Below are positions 1 through 6,045 of a stretch of DNA of 8,396 nt, piece after piece. The position numbers and the translations under genes were made by a program. The number at the start of each line of letters is the position of its first letter. The stretch's first letter is position 1. Under the pieces are notes generated by a model. That model saw nothing but the letters and a program-made list of their open reading frames with translations. It did not search any database and was not told the DNA's origin. The stretch comes from JAWXUK01 sp044432725 (GTDB taxonomy: Bacteria; Bacillota; Clostridia; Oscillospirales; Oscillospiraceae): assembly GCA_044432725.1 (NCBI GenBank), contig JAWXUL010000060.1:1-8396 (forward strand), in the 5' to 3' direction.

Positions 1-17
1 TGATCTACACGGTATCC

Positions 18-1044
18 GTTTGAGAATGGTGTCATCTTATAGGGTAATCAAACGAATTTGCAGGCTATATGGCAAATGCTGTTGTTTGAGAATGGTGTCA
101 TCTTATAGGGTAATCAAACTGTTGATTATCCCCAGTTGCTCTTTCTTTGTTTGAGAATGGTGTCATCTTATAGGGTAATCAAACAGCGAGCTTCTCTTCC
201 GCGCTTAATGTGTTGTTTGAGAATGGTGTCATCTTATAGGGTAATCAAACCAAGCGACCTTAGAGCCTTGCACCCTATCAGTTTGAGAATGGTGTCATCT
301 TATAGGGTAATCAAACCGCCCTCAAAGCCGAATTTGGAGTCCCAATGGTTTGAGAATGGTGTCATCTTATAGGGTAATCAAACCATCTTTCCCCCACCTC
401 CCCTATCCTCTGGGTTTGAGAATGGTGTCATCTTATAGGGTAATCAAACGAAAGTGAAAAATTTGTCTTTCGGCATGGTGTTTGAGAATGGTGTCATCTT
501 ATAGGGTAATCAAACTATATGGCAAGGTCAAGCCCAGTGCCTCTTGTTTGAGAATGGTGTCATCTTATAGGGTAATCAAACATACCTAATATCACTTGGG
601 TGAAGCCTTCCGTTTGAGAATGGTGTCATCTTATAGGGTAATCAAACATTACGGTATCTGTTTCAAGTGCTACTTTAGTTTGAGAATGGTGTCATCTTAT
701 AGGGTAATCAAACACATTAAAAAAGCAGAGAGCTGAAATAAGTGTTTGAGAATGGTGTCATCTTATAGGGTAATCAAACACAACAGATTTCCATGACAGA
801 TGGTTTTATGGTTTGAGAATGGTGTCATCTTATAGGGTAATCAAACAAAAAGACTTGCAATATGTACCTGTATGATTGTTTGAGAATGGTGTCATCTTAT
901 AGGGTAATCAAACACCCTAGTTTGGGTCAACCAGCTACAGTGAGTTTGAGAATGGTGTCATCTTATAGGGTAATCAAACTCTTTGGTATCAAAACACACC
1001 ACACGATTGTTTGAGAATGGTGTCATCTTATAGGGTAATCAAAT
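18..1044 (+). CRISPR. CRISPR array, 16 repeats / 15 full spacers, distal end
   Basis: A 36-bp repeat begins GTTTGAGAATGG and ends GGGTAATCAAAC. It starts at 18, 84, 149, 215, 281, 348, 414, 480, 546, 612, 678, 744, 811, 878, 944 and 1009. The first 15 copies are identical. Spacers are 29-31 bp (mostly 30) and all differ. Bases 1-17 are the tail of a further spacer, so the array continues left of the window. The repeat ends are a perfect 6-bp inverted pair (GTTTGA/TCAAAC). The 36/30 spacing and GTTTGAGA start resemble type II (Cas9) arrays read on the plus strand. That type call is inference, since no cas gene, leader or convincing tracrRNA is visible here. The array would encode crRNAs guiding a nuclease against phage or plasmid DNA. 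Apparent reading frames inside it are repeat artefacts. Confidence 0.98.
1009..1044 (+). repeat. Terminal degenerate CRISPR repeat
   Basis: This is the last repeat copy. It matches the consensus except for its final base, T instead of C at 1044, and no spacer follows. Decayed repeats mark the leader-distal (oldest) end in most arrays. This fixes the likely orientation: leader to the left, transcription rightward. Confidence 0.85.
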
Positions 1045-1053
1045 CACAAGCAT

Positions 1054-1192
1054 CTACCTCTTTATCTCTGCCACGTACTCCCAAACTTCATCTCCCCACG
1101 CAACTCAATCGCTTAAGCACATCACTATTCAAAAGTGTATCATCTTGGGTGATGTGTTTCCGAGGCTCCAAGCGATAACAGGCACCCCTAAA
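1054..1192 (-). pseudogene. Possible decayed minus-strand coding remnant
   Basis: The gap between the CRISPR array and the next gene contains no intact gene. On the minus strand, 1192 to 1088 is open for 34 codons (reading FRGACYRLEPRK, then HITQDD) and ends in TGA. A +1 shift near 1090-1098 continues into a protein-like run, DEVWEYVAEIKR, ending at a TAG at 1054-1056. The two pieces together read like the C-terminal end of a protein broken by a frameshift, with no start codon or ribosome binding site of its own. I do not recognise the family. It could be chance, because open runs this short are not rare. The case rests only on the amino-acid texture. Confidence 0.3.
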
Positions 1193-1219
1193 TTAAGGAT
1201 TTTATATCGTGCACCAATA

Positions 1220-1735
1220 TCATTCCTCTTTCATCTTCAAATTGTGCTTATTCCTATCCAATCTATTGTGAAACTTCTGATAGACTCTCTGACTTTTTAA
1301 AAGCAGAGGGTCTTTTTCTATTTTAGCCTGATTTTTTCGAATGGCCCCAATCTTATTACATGGCTTCGTTTCACCCCACATAATTCTGTCACAATATTTA
1401 GAATCCACTCGCCCCACTGGTACAAAGAAAAATCCACAATGCTTGCACTTATGAAAAGTGTAATTATTCGTGACTAAATGAAGTGATTCATAACGAATTA
1501 GGTCATCAATGTTATGAATCACACACATTTTAAGAATATCTATTTTCTTTTCTAGGAGCAAATGACCAATCTGAAAGGAACCTAACTTGGGGAATAATCG
1601 AGTAGTTGAGGGTGCAAACACTTTTTCAAAAGAATGATTGGTATAGTACGGTTTCTTCCCAATTTTTTCATTCAGAGAGGCTAGGACAAAAAGCTTGTGA
1701 ATGGGTTTCAATTCCCCTAGTGGGATAGATAGCAT
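1220..1735 (-). CDS. DUF6076-like zinc-finger protein, probably truncated
   Basis: This 171-codon gene has a C-terminal half with a four-cysteine zinc-finger-like pattern: CKHCGFFF (C97, C100), then YCDR (C115) and a further Cys (C126) followed by a lysine/arginine-rich tail. From memory this resembles the C-terminal region of DUF6076 proteins, which are common in Bacillota accessory DNA, have unknown function and are usually much longer. The N-terminal 90 residues carry no motif I recognise. The ATG at 1735 has no Shine-Dalgarno upstream. The frame stays open back to a stop near 1784 without another start codon, so a longer N-terminus may have been lost. The C-terminus also looks short. It diverges from the small plus-strand gene starting about 50 bp away. 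I read it as a possible remnant, perhaps a nucleic-acid binding protein. The cysteine cluster is clear; the family and function are not certain. Confidence 0.6.
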   Translation of the reverse strand: MLSIPLGELKPIHKLFVLASLNEKIGKKPYYTNHSFEKVFAPSTTRLFPKLGSFQIGHLLLEKKIDILKMCVIHNIDDLIRYESLHLVTNNYTFHKCKHCGFFFVPVGRVDSKYCDRIMWGETKPCNKIGAIRKNQAKIEKDPLLLKSQRVYQKFHNRLDRNKHNLKMKEE

Positions 1736-1772
1736 AGTTTGGACAAGCGTATCATAGATTAAATAGAGAAAA

Positions 1773-1778
1773 AGGAGG
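1773..1778 (+). promoter_or_regulatory. Shine-Dalgarno that points to a CTG start
   Basis: AGGAGG lies 8 nt before the CTG at 1787 but only 1 nt before the ATG at 1780. The ATG frame ends after 18 codons, while the CTG frame gives the complete small gene. Spacing therefore favours CTG initiation, or an original ATG that mutated to CTG. Confidence 0.6.
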
Positions 1779-1786
1779 AATGCCTA

Positions 1787-1951
1787 CTGAAAAAACAGGA
1801 GATTACTTACACATTTCACGACCCAAACCCACCTGATGTTTTGTGGAAAGCTTTGGTTGATTTGGCAGCAAAAACAGCTGTCAAAACAGTAGATGCAACA
1901 CTCAAAGAACTAGAGGAAGGGGCATTAGATAAAATCGCCAGTGGCGAATAA
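1787..1951 (+). CDS. Small acidic protein (54 aa) in the recombinase module, CTG start
   Basis: Reading from CTG, the product starts MKKQEITYTFHDPNPPD and continues with a helical, lysine/glutamate-rich segment to a TAA at 1949-1951. The N-terminal YTFHDPN pattern recalls small proteins I associate with genes close to serine recombinases in Bacillota mobile elements. Their role is unknown to me, and that recollection needs a search. The start is the odd point. There is no ATG, GTG or TTG in frame with a good ribosome site, but a strong AGGAGG sits 8 nt before CTG. The alternative is the ATG at 1780. It would need one A removed from the six-A run at 1790-1795 to enter this frame, giving MPTEKQEITYTF. 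So the gene is either CTG-initiated, frameshifted by slippage or sequencing, or recently broken. A strong terminator follows directly, so it is transcribed apart from the toxin-antitoxin pair. Confidence 0.6.
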   Translation: MKKQEITYTFHDPNPPDVLWKALVDLAAKTAVKTVDATLKELEEGALDKIASGE

Positions 1952-1957
1952 CCCAAG

Positions 1958-1986
1958 GGAGCAGAAGAAATTCTGCTCCTTTTTTT
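1958..1986 (+). terminator. Intrinsic terminator after the 54-aa gene
   Basis: A perfect 9-bp stem (GGAGCAGAA / TTCTGCTCC) closes a GAAA tetraloop and is followed by seven T residues at 1980-1986. It begins 6 nt past the TAA of the small gene and insulates the downstream toxin-antitoxin promoter. Confidence 0.92.
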
Positions 1987-1994
1987 GAAAAAAC

Positions 1995-2022
1995 TTGATT
2001 TCTGAACAATATGTGATATAAT
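1995..2022 (+). promoter_or_regulatory. Extended -10 promoter of the toxin-antitoxin operon
   Basis: A TTGATT -35 (1995-2000) and a perfect TATAAT -10 (2017-2022) are 16 nt apart. TGA just before the -10 (2014-2016) forms an extended -10 element. Transcription should begin near 2029, only about 15 nt before the antitoxin ATG, so the leader is short. No clear operator palindrome overlaps it. Confidence 0.8.
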
Positions 2023-2042
2023 AGGTAAAAGGAGTTGATGAA

Positions 2043-2198
2043 ATGTCAGATTTATTTCAGGAATTTGAAAACTTAAATACGAAAGATATTATGAAGGGGT
2101 TAGAAAATGCCCAAACTCACCAAGAACGAAAATTTTATGCTGGTTTATTTAATTTAAAGTCGGAATTTGCCTTTGAAGGTGTGAATGATGAAGAATAA
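2043..2198 (+). CDS. Candidate antitoxin of a zeta-type toxin-antitoxin pair (51 aa)
   Basis: A 51-aa, strongly acidic product begins MSDLFQEFENLNTKD and ends FEGVNDEE. The start follows AAAAGGAG (2027-2034) by 8 nt. Its stop lies inside the toxin gene: the two overlap by 14 bp, a typical antitoxin-first arrangement that couples translation. The protein has no DNA-binding motif that I can see. It is expected to be mostly helical and to work by binding the toxin. It is shorter than the classical epsilon antitoxin (about 90 aa) and far shorter than PezA, which carries a repressor domain. The antitoxin role is inferred from position, size, charge and overlap, not from sequence similarity. Lack of a repressor domain would suggest no autoregulation, or a separate regulator. 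Confidence 0.7.
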   Translation: MSDLFQEFENLNTKDIMKGLENAQTHQERKFYAGLFNLKSEFAFEGVNDEE

Positions 2199-2784
2199 CC
2201 CTCAATTTGTGGTATTTGCTGGGGTGAATGGTGCTGGAAAGACAAGTATTTATCGCAAAATATTCAAAGAGGATTTCCCTGAATTGGGTACTCGTATCAA
2301 TCCTGACGAAGTAATCCACAGTTTTCAGGGAAATTGGAAAAATACAGAAGACCAAATCAGGTCTGGGAAACTTTGCTTAAAAATGCAAAAAGACTATTTC
2401 GAACAAGGAATTTCCTTTCATAGAGAAACCACATTTTCATCACGAGAAATCATCAAAAGTATTCATAAAGCTTTGAATTTAGACTACGAAGTTACTATTT
2501 ACTTCGTCCATCTGGAAAGTGTGGACATTGCTGTGGAACGTGTGGCAAAGCGAGTGCGAGAGGGTGGACACGGAATTTCTAATCAGGATGTGACAAGACG
2601 TTTTGTTCGTTCTGTTGATAACATCGTCGAAACTGCAAAGAATTCCCCTGTTAATATCTATTTTTATGATAATACAGGTCATTCACCAATGGTTGTGGGG
2701 CAATGCCGAAAAGGGCACTGTGAATCTTTTGTAAACCTTCCGTGGCTAGAAGAAATTTATAAGAAAATTGAACAAAATATATGA
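2185..2784 (+). CDS. Zeta-toxin family P-loop kinase
   Basis: The protein of about 199 aa is built like zeta/PezT toxins, which phosphorylate UDP-N-acetylglucosamine and so block cell-wall synthesis when not held by the antitoxin. Visible motifs, numbered from the ATG at 2185: Walker A GVNGAGKTS (13-21), INPDE with Asp41 in the place of the zeta catalytic Asp, RETTFSS (80-86) with the substrate-binding Glu/Thr region, and VAKRVREGGH plus RRFVRS (120-143). The last two supply the arginine cluster that contacts phosphate. All are intact, so the kinase is probably active. Two ATGs in tandem (2185 and 2188) are possible starts. GAAGGTG at 2175-2181 sits better for 2188. The length is short compared with streptococcal zeta (287 aa) and nearer to compact chromosomal homologues. 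The substrate is assigned by family; some relatives may use other nucleotide sugars. Confidence 0.88.
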   Translation: MMKNNPQFVVFAGVNGAGKTSIYRKIFKEDFPELGTRINPDEVIHSFQGNWKNTEDQIRSGKLCLKMQKDYFEQGISFHRETTFSSREIIKSIHKALNLDYEVTIYFVHLESVDIAVERVAKRVREGGHGISNQDVTRRFVRSVDNIVETAKNSPVNIYFYDNTGHSPMVVGQCRKGHCESFVNLPWLEEIYKKIEQNI

Positions 2785-2817
2785 AATCCTCACGCCTAAA
2801 AAGTGTGAGGATTTTTT
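2784..2817 (+). terminator. Intrinsic terminator of the toxin-antitoxin operon
   Basis: The stem AATCCTCAC / GTGAGGATT (2785-2793 with 2805-2813) has an 11-nt loop and runs into six T residues at 2812-2817. It starts right at the toxin stop codon and separates the operon from the recombinase promoter that begins 2 nt later. Confidence 0.88.
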
Positions 2818-2818
2818 C

Positions 2819-2847
2819 TTGACGCAAGGGAACTTTTGATGTACAAT
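2819..2847 (+). promoter_or_regulatory. Promoter of the serine recombinase gene
   Basis: TTGACG (2819-2824) and TACAAT (2842-2847) are exactly 17 nt apart, a close match to the vegetative sigma-A consensus. The start point would be near 2854, which rules out the upstream GTG at 2858 as a sensible start and supports the ATG at 2885. Confidence 0.78.
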
Positions 2848-2884
2848 ATAGAGGCGAGTGAACGAAAAATATAAGGAGAACGCT

Positions 2885-4450
2885 ATGAACATTGTTGCTT
2901 ACTGCCGAGTTTCTACGGACAAAACTGACCAATTAAACAGTTTGGAAACACAAAAGACCTTTTTCCAAGAATATGCTAAGAGAAATGGGGATAATTTAGT
3001 ACGGATTTATGCGGACGAAGGACTTTCTGGCACGAAAACCAAAAATCGTCCTGAATTTCTTCAACTGATGCGTGATGCTCACCATGGTTTATTTCAGCAA
3101 GTAGTTGTGAAGGATTTTTCACGTTTTTCAAGAAATACAGTAGATTTTCTTCAAAATACTCGTGAATTAAAGGCATTAAACATTGAAACTATGTTCCTGA
3201 CAGCTAACATGGGTGTTTTGGGGAACAGTGAATTTGTGTTGACCATTTTTTCAGCCATGGCACAAGAAGAAAGTGCAAACACTTCTAAACGTGTCAAATT
3301 CGGCAAAAAACAGAACGCTGAAAAAGGGCGCGTCCCCAATTTGGTTTATGGCTACGATAAAATTAAGGGCGACTATTTCAATCTGAACATCAACGAGGTG
3401 GAAGCCAGTGTTGTTCAAAGAATTTTTGATTTATACATCCAAAGTGGCTATGGTTGCAATAAAATCGCCCAAATTCTCAACGGTGAGGGCTTAGTTACCA
3501 AAAGAAACTGCAAATGGAATCAAAATGGTATCGGAGCAATCTTGACCAATGAAATTTATGTAGGAAAAATCGTCAACGGAAAAACTGAAATTGTGGACTT
3601 TTTAACCAGTAAACGAGAAGAAAAAGAGGAGCATGAGTGGTTTGTGGTGGACAAGCCTGAACTGCGAATTATTGACGATGAAACCTTTCAAAATGCAGGG
3701 GAATTACTCAAAAAAAGGAACCACGATTTCAATATTAAACGGGAACGTCATAGTAATCAGCATATTTTTTCGACTTTAATCAAATGTGACTGTTGTGGGT
3801 ATAGTTTTCGGCGCTTAGATCGGAAATTCAAAAACAATAAGGTGAATTGGGTCTGCTCTGGACGAAATGCCAATGGTGTGGCAAGTTGCGATAACCACAG
3901 TAAAGTCAATGAAGAAGAGTTGAAAAAAATTCTGAAGGAATATTTTACACAGATTCTCAACAATCGTAAAGACACCATCAAGCACATTGTGGCAAAATTT
4001 AACAAAGTCTACAAGTCTAAAGATGAAAATGCAAACTTAGAAAAAGACCTCAATACCAGTCTGTCCAAATGCAACCGTAAGCGAGAAAAATTTATGGACA
4101 TGTATGAGGATGAACTCATCTCTCGGGAGGAGTTGCGTGAAAAAGTAAAGGACTTAAATCACGAAATTGAGGGGATAGAAAATCAGCTGAAACTGATTCA
4201 ATATAACCTGACTCGTGGGGACCAATTAGAGATTGCTTTAAACAAGACCTTCCAAGATTTAGAAAAGTCGTTGAACATGGACAATGTAGACAACGCCGCC
4301 TTAAAACGAATTATTGATAAAATTGTTGTCAATTCTGACAGAAAAGTAGAGATTTATCTTAAATTACTGTCGGATATTGGTTTAGGCCAATCCGTTCTTG
4401 TTAGTGATGTTACGACACAAAGACATCTCAGACCGACTACAGCTTTTTGA
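2885..4450 (+). CDS. Large serine recombinase (site-specific integrase/resolvase)
   Basis: The 521-aa protein catalyses site-specific DNA strand exchange through a serine-DNA intermediate, as in TndX/TnpX-type transposon and phage integrases. Domains in order: a catalytic resolvase domain (residues 1-145) with AYCRVST (Ser10 nucleophile, Arg8) and KDFSRFSRN (76-84); a recombinase DNA-binding domain (about 160-280); a zinc ribbon with CDCC (C301, C304), C324 and C335; then a lysine/glutamate-rich coiled coil (about 370-460) and a C-terminal tail. All expected catalytic residues are present, so it should be active. The start is set by AAGGAG at 2873-2878, 6 nt before the ATG. An upstream GTG at 2858 lies next to the predicted transcription start and has no ribosome site. 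The toxin-antitoxin pair upstream and the 49-aa gene overlapping its 3' end suggest a mobile module. No attachment sites could be identified within the window. Confidence 0.95.
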   Translation: MNIVAYCRVSTDKTDQLNSLETQKTFFQEYAKRNGDNLVRIYADEGLSGTKTKNRPEFLQLMRDAHHGLFQQVVVKDFSRFSRNTVDFLQNTRELKALNIETMFLTANMGVLGNSEFVLTIFSAMAQEESANTSKRVKFGKKQNAEKGRVPNLVYGYDKIKGDYFNLNINEVEASVVQRIFDLYIQSGYGCNKIAQILNGEGLVTKRNCKWNQNGIGAILTNEIYVGKIVNGKTEIVDFLTSKREEKEEHEWFVVDKPELRIIDDETFQNAGELLKKRNHDFNIKRERHSNQHIFSTLIKCDCCGYSFRRLDRKFKNNKVNWVCSGRNANGVASCDNHSKVNEEELKKILKEYFTQILNNRKDTIKHIVAKFNKVYKSKDENANLEKDLNTSLSKCNRKREKFMDMYEDELISREELREKVKDLNHEIEGIENQLKLIQYNLTRGDQLEIALNKTFQDLEKSLNMDNVDNAALKRIIDKIVVNSDRKVEIYLKLLSDIGLGQSVLVSDVTTQRHLRPTTAF

Positions 4451-4556
4451 TCGTCAATTATACTTAAAAGTAAAAGAAGTATTAGAAGTCAACAAAGCAC
4501 AAAGACATATACGAGGCGGTCTTGCGACACAAAAAAAATACAAAGAGGAGCAGTAA
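4407..4556 (+). CDS. Small basic protein (49 aa) overlapping the recombinase 3' end
   Basis: An ATG inside the recombinase gene opens a +1-frame gene that runs 106 bp past the recombinase stop. The product begins MLRHKDISDRLQLFDRQ and ends AQRHIRGGLATQKKYKEEQ. The RHIRGGxATxxKY tail recalls, from memory, a recurring motif in small proteins or C-terminal tails found with Bacillota serine recombinases; its role is unknown to me. The 44-bp overlap implies co-transcription with the recombinase. No Shine-Dalgarno is visible before the ATG, so translation would need coupling or reinitiation. Another possibility is that the sequence was once the tail of a longer recombinase, now out of frame. The recombinase itself ends in RHLRPTTAF, and the basic RH-R pattern in both makes this alternative worth checking. 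Confidence 0.55.
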   Translation: MLRHKDISDRLQLFDRQLYLKVKEVLEVNKAQRHIRGGLATQKKYKEEQ

Positions 4557-4604
4557 GTACCAACCTTTATCTTCAAAGACCACAGAGAGGAAAAAACAGA
4601 ACTT

Positions 4605-4663
4605 TAAAAGGAACCTCAAAAAACAAAAAAGGAAATAAATTTCCCTGTTTGTGTGAGGTTCCT
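4605..4663 (-). terminator. Terminator hairpin at the metal exporter stop codon
   Basis: A perfect 10-bp inverted repeat, AGGAACCTCA (4609-4618) and TGAGGTTCCT (4654-4663), encloses a 35-bp A/T-rich interior that can itself form a small GGAAAT/ATTTCC stem. On the minus strand it is followed by TTTT, and it overlaps the exporter's TAG stop. It lacks a T tract on the plus strand, so it serves the exporter best, though it may also block read-through from the recombinase side. Confidence 0.6.
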
Positions 4664-5870
4664 ATGAAAGATTTACTTCATTATAATGCTCGTCCACACG
4701 TATGAAACAAATAAAATTCTCATTTTCTTTCCTTAAATCTGATATGATTTTCTCTGAGAGCTTTTCAGGAGAAAGATTCAAATGGCAAGGTCTGACCACA
4801 TCAAAAAGAAGTTTTATCTCCTCCCCTGCATTAACATAGCGAAAGCCGTGGAAATCTAACGCTGTATCAATACCTTTTAAAACGGTTTCTACCATGTTCT
4901 TGTATTGGTCAAATTCTGGACTGTCTGTCACCACAGGGTCAGTGTGCACAACAATTTGAATCCCACGATTTTCAAATTGCCTTTCAATAGCATCTGCGAT
5001 TTCATGACAGGTAATAAATGCCATTTTGGCATCGAATTCGATGTGAACTGAAAGAAAATACCTTTCTTCCCCATAGCTGTGTACCATTAAGTCATGAACA
5101 CCTAAAACTTCTTCAAAAGACATGATTTCTTTGTGGATTTCTTGTATGAACTCTGGTTTTGGTGCTTCTCCTATAATAGGGCTCAATGTGCTTTGCGCAA
5201 AATCAAATCCTGTTTTTGCAACCAAAAGCCCAATGAAAACACCAATATGACCATCTAAATTGATGTGCCAAAACTGATAAAGTCCACTGGAAATCAGCAC
5301 GCCTATGGTGATGAAAATATCATTGAACGAATCTTTTGCCACGGCAAGGATGGCACTAGAGTGGATTTTTAACCCTATTTTCTTGTGAAATAGATAAAGC
5401 CAAAATTTAACAAAGATAGAGCATATTAAAATACTATGGGTCAAACTGCTGACAACCAATTCAGTTGGATTGATCATTTGCTGAAAAGAGGACAAGACTA
5501 GCTGAAATCCCACAAATAAGATAACAAAAGAAACCAAAAATCCAGAAATATATTCAATTCGTGCGTGTCCGAAAGGGTGTTTTTTATCTGCTGGTTTTTC
5601 TGATAATTTAAACCCAATCAGCGTGATAATAGAGGTACCACAATCGGATAAATTGTTGATACCATCGCCAATCACAGAAACGCTAGAAAAGAAAATACCA
5701 CACATTATCTTACATATACTAAGAATCAAATTAGAAAATATGCCAACAGTGGAAGAAACAGTGGCGTATCGTTGCCTTTGTTGCTCTTCCTTTAGGTTCT
5801 GCTTTAATATGAAATTTTTTTCAATAAATCTTATCATTCTTTTCCTCTTTTCTAGGTATTGCCTTATCAT
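4662..5870 (-). CDS. Cation diffusion facilitator (CDF) metal exporter, Mn/Fe-like
   Basis: The 402-aa inner-membrane transporter exports divalent metal, normally in exchange for protons. Hydrophobic segments cover about residues 38-230. The TM2 motif is GDGINNLSD (N72 and D76 as NxxxD) and the TM5 motif is KDSFND (D180 and D184 as DxxxD). Zinc CDFs usually have His or Asp in these places; an Asn/Asp plus Asp/Asp site is, as I recall, typical of manganese-type members such as MntE, so Mn(II) or Fe(II) is the likeliest substrate. KHPFGHARIE (97-106) is the conserved loop after TM2. A C-terminal cytoplasmic dimerisation domain follows and ends its usual part near VVHTDPV. About 90 further residues extend beyond that, more than in short CDFs. 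The chosen ATG (5870) has GGGAGAGG just upstream. A TTG at 5894 and an ATG at 5837 are alternatives; the latter also has a ribosome-site-like AAGAGG. Confidence 0.92.
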   Translation of the reverse strand: MIRQYLEKRKRMIRFIEKNFILKQNLKEEQQRQRYATVSSTVGIFSNLILSICKIMCGIFFSSVSVIGDGINNLSDCGTSIITLIGFKLSEKPADKKHPFGHARIEYISGFLVSFVILFVGFQLVLSSFQQMINPTELVVSSLTHSILICSIFVKFWLYLFHKKIGLKIHSSAILAVAKDSFNDIFITIGVLISSGLYQFWHINLDGHIGVFIGLLVAKTGFDFAQSTLSPIIGEAPKPEFIQEIHKEIMSFEEVLGVHDLMVHSYGEERYFLSVHIEFDAKMAFITCHEIADAIERQFENRGIQIVVHTDPVVTDSPEFDQYKNMVETVLKGIDTALDFHGFRYVNAGEEIKLLFDVVRPCHLNLSPEKLSEKIISDLRKENENFICFIRVDEHYNEVNLS

Positions 5871-5886
5871 AACCTCTCCCTGTAGA

Positions 5887-5917
5887 AAAGTCAAGGCTAA
5901 CCCAAAATCAGCCTTGA
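5887..5917 (-). promoter_or_regulatory. Operator-like inverted repeat in the exporter leader
   Basis: A perfect 8-bp inverted repeat, TCAAGGCT (5891-5898) and AGCCTTGA (5910-5917), with an 11-bp spacer lies about 20 bp before the exporter start. Read on the minus strand, 5905-5887 contains GGTTAGCCT inside a 19-base stretch that matches 13 of 19 positions of the textbook DtxR box as I remember it. A metal-sensing repressor (DtxR/MntR family) site would suit a metal exporter. The hairpin could instead be an RNA attenuator, since CTTTTC follows it on the minus strand. Confidence 0.4.
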
Positions 5918-5921
5918 TTGA

Positions 5922-5949
5922 AAAATAGGTTCCTCTAAATTTCTCTCAA
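5922..5949 (-). promoter_or_regulatory. Possible promoter of the metal exporter gene
   Basis: On the minus strand TTGAGA (5949-5944) and TATTTT (5927-5922) are 16 nt apart. The predicted start lies at the edge of the inverted repeat, placing that repeat where a repressor could block initiation. The -10 is a weak match. Confidence 0.35.
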
Positions 5950-6045
5950 AAGTGCTGTAATCGCCGTAAAAATGAACCTAAGTGATATTTTTAGACACAT
6001 TCCTCTGGCAAGAGAGAATTTTGTGGAAATCATGGAAAAATTTCC

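Noticed and set aside
136..372. Open frame of 78 codons within the CRISPR array
   Set aside because: The translated product is just the repeat read three times with spacer filler. No ribosome site is present.
1128..1165. Repeat-like stretch (GTGTATCATCTTGGGTGAT) that could be a tracrRNA anti-repeat on the minus strand
   Set aside because: It shares TCATCTT and a GGGT-AT block with the CRISPR repeat, but the lower-stem complement to GTTTGA is missing and no nexus or terminator follows. The same bases are explained by the coding remnant.
1739..1765. Possible promoter (TTGGAC with AT-rich -10) for the 54-aa gene
   Set aside because: The -10 candidates sit at wrong spacing (10-15 nt). Not strong enough to annotate.
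5623..5928. 101-codon plus-strand frame opposite the exporter N-terminus
   Set aside because: It is the antisense shadow of the CDF transmembrane coding region, with no start signals.
5936..6001. 21-codon hydrophobic minus-strand frame (MCLKISLRFIFT) upstream of the exporter
   Set aside because: The GAGG is too close to the ATG, and the frame overlaps the predicted promoter. No support beyond hydrophobicity.
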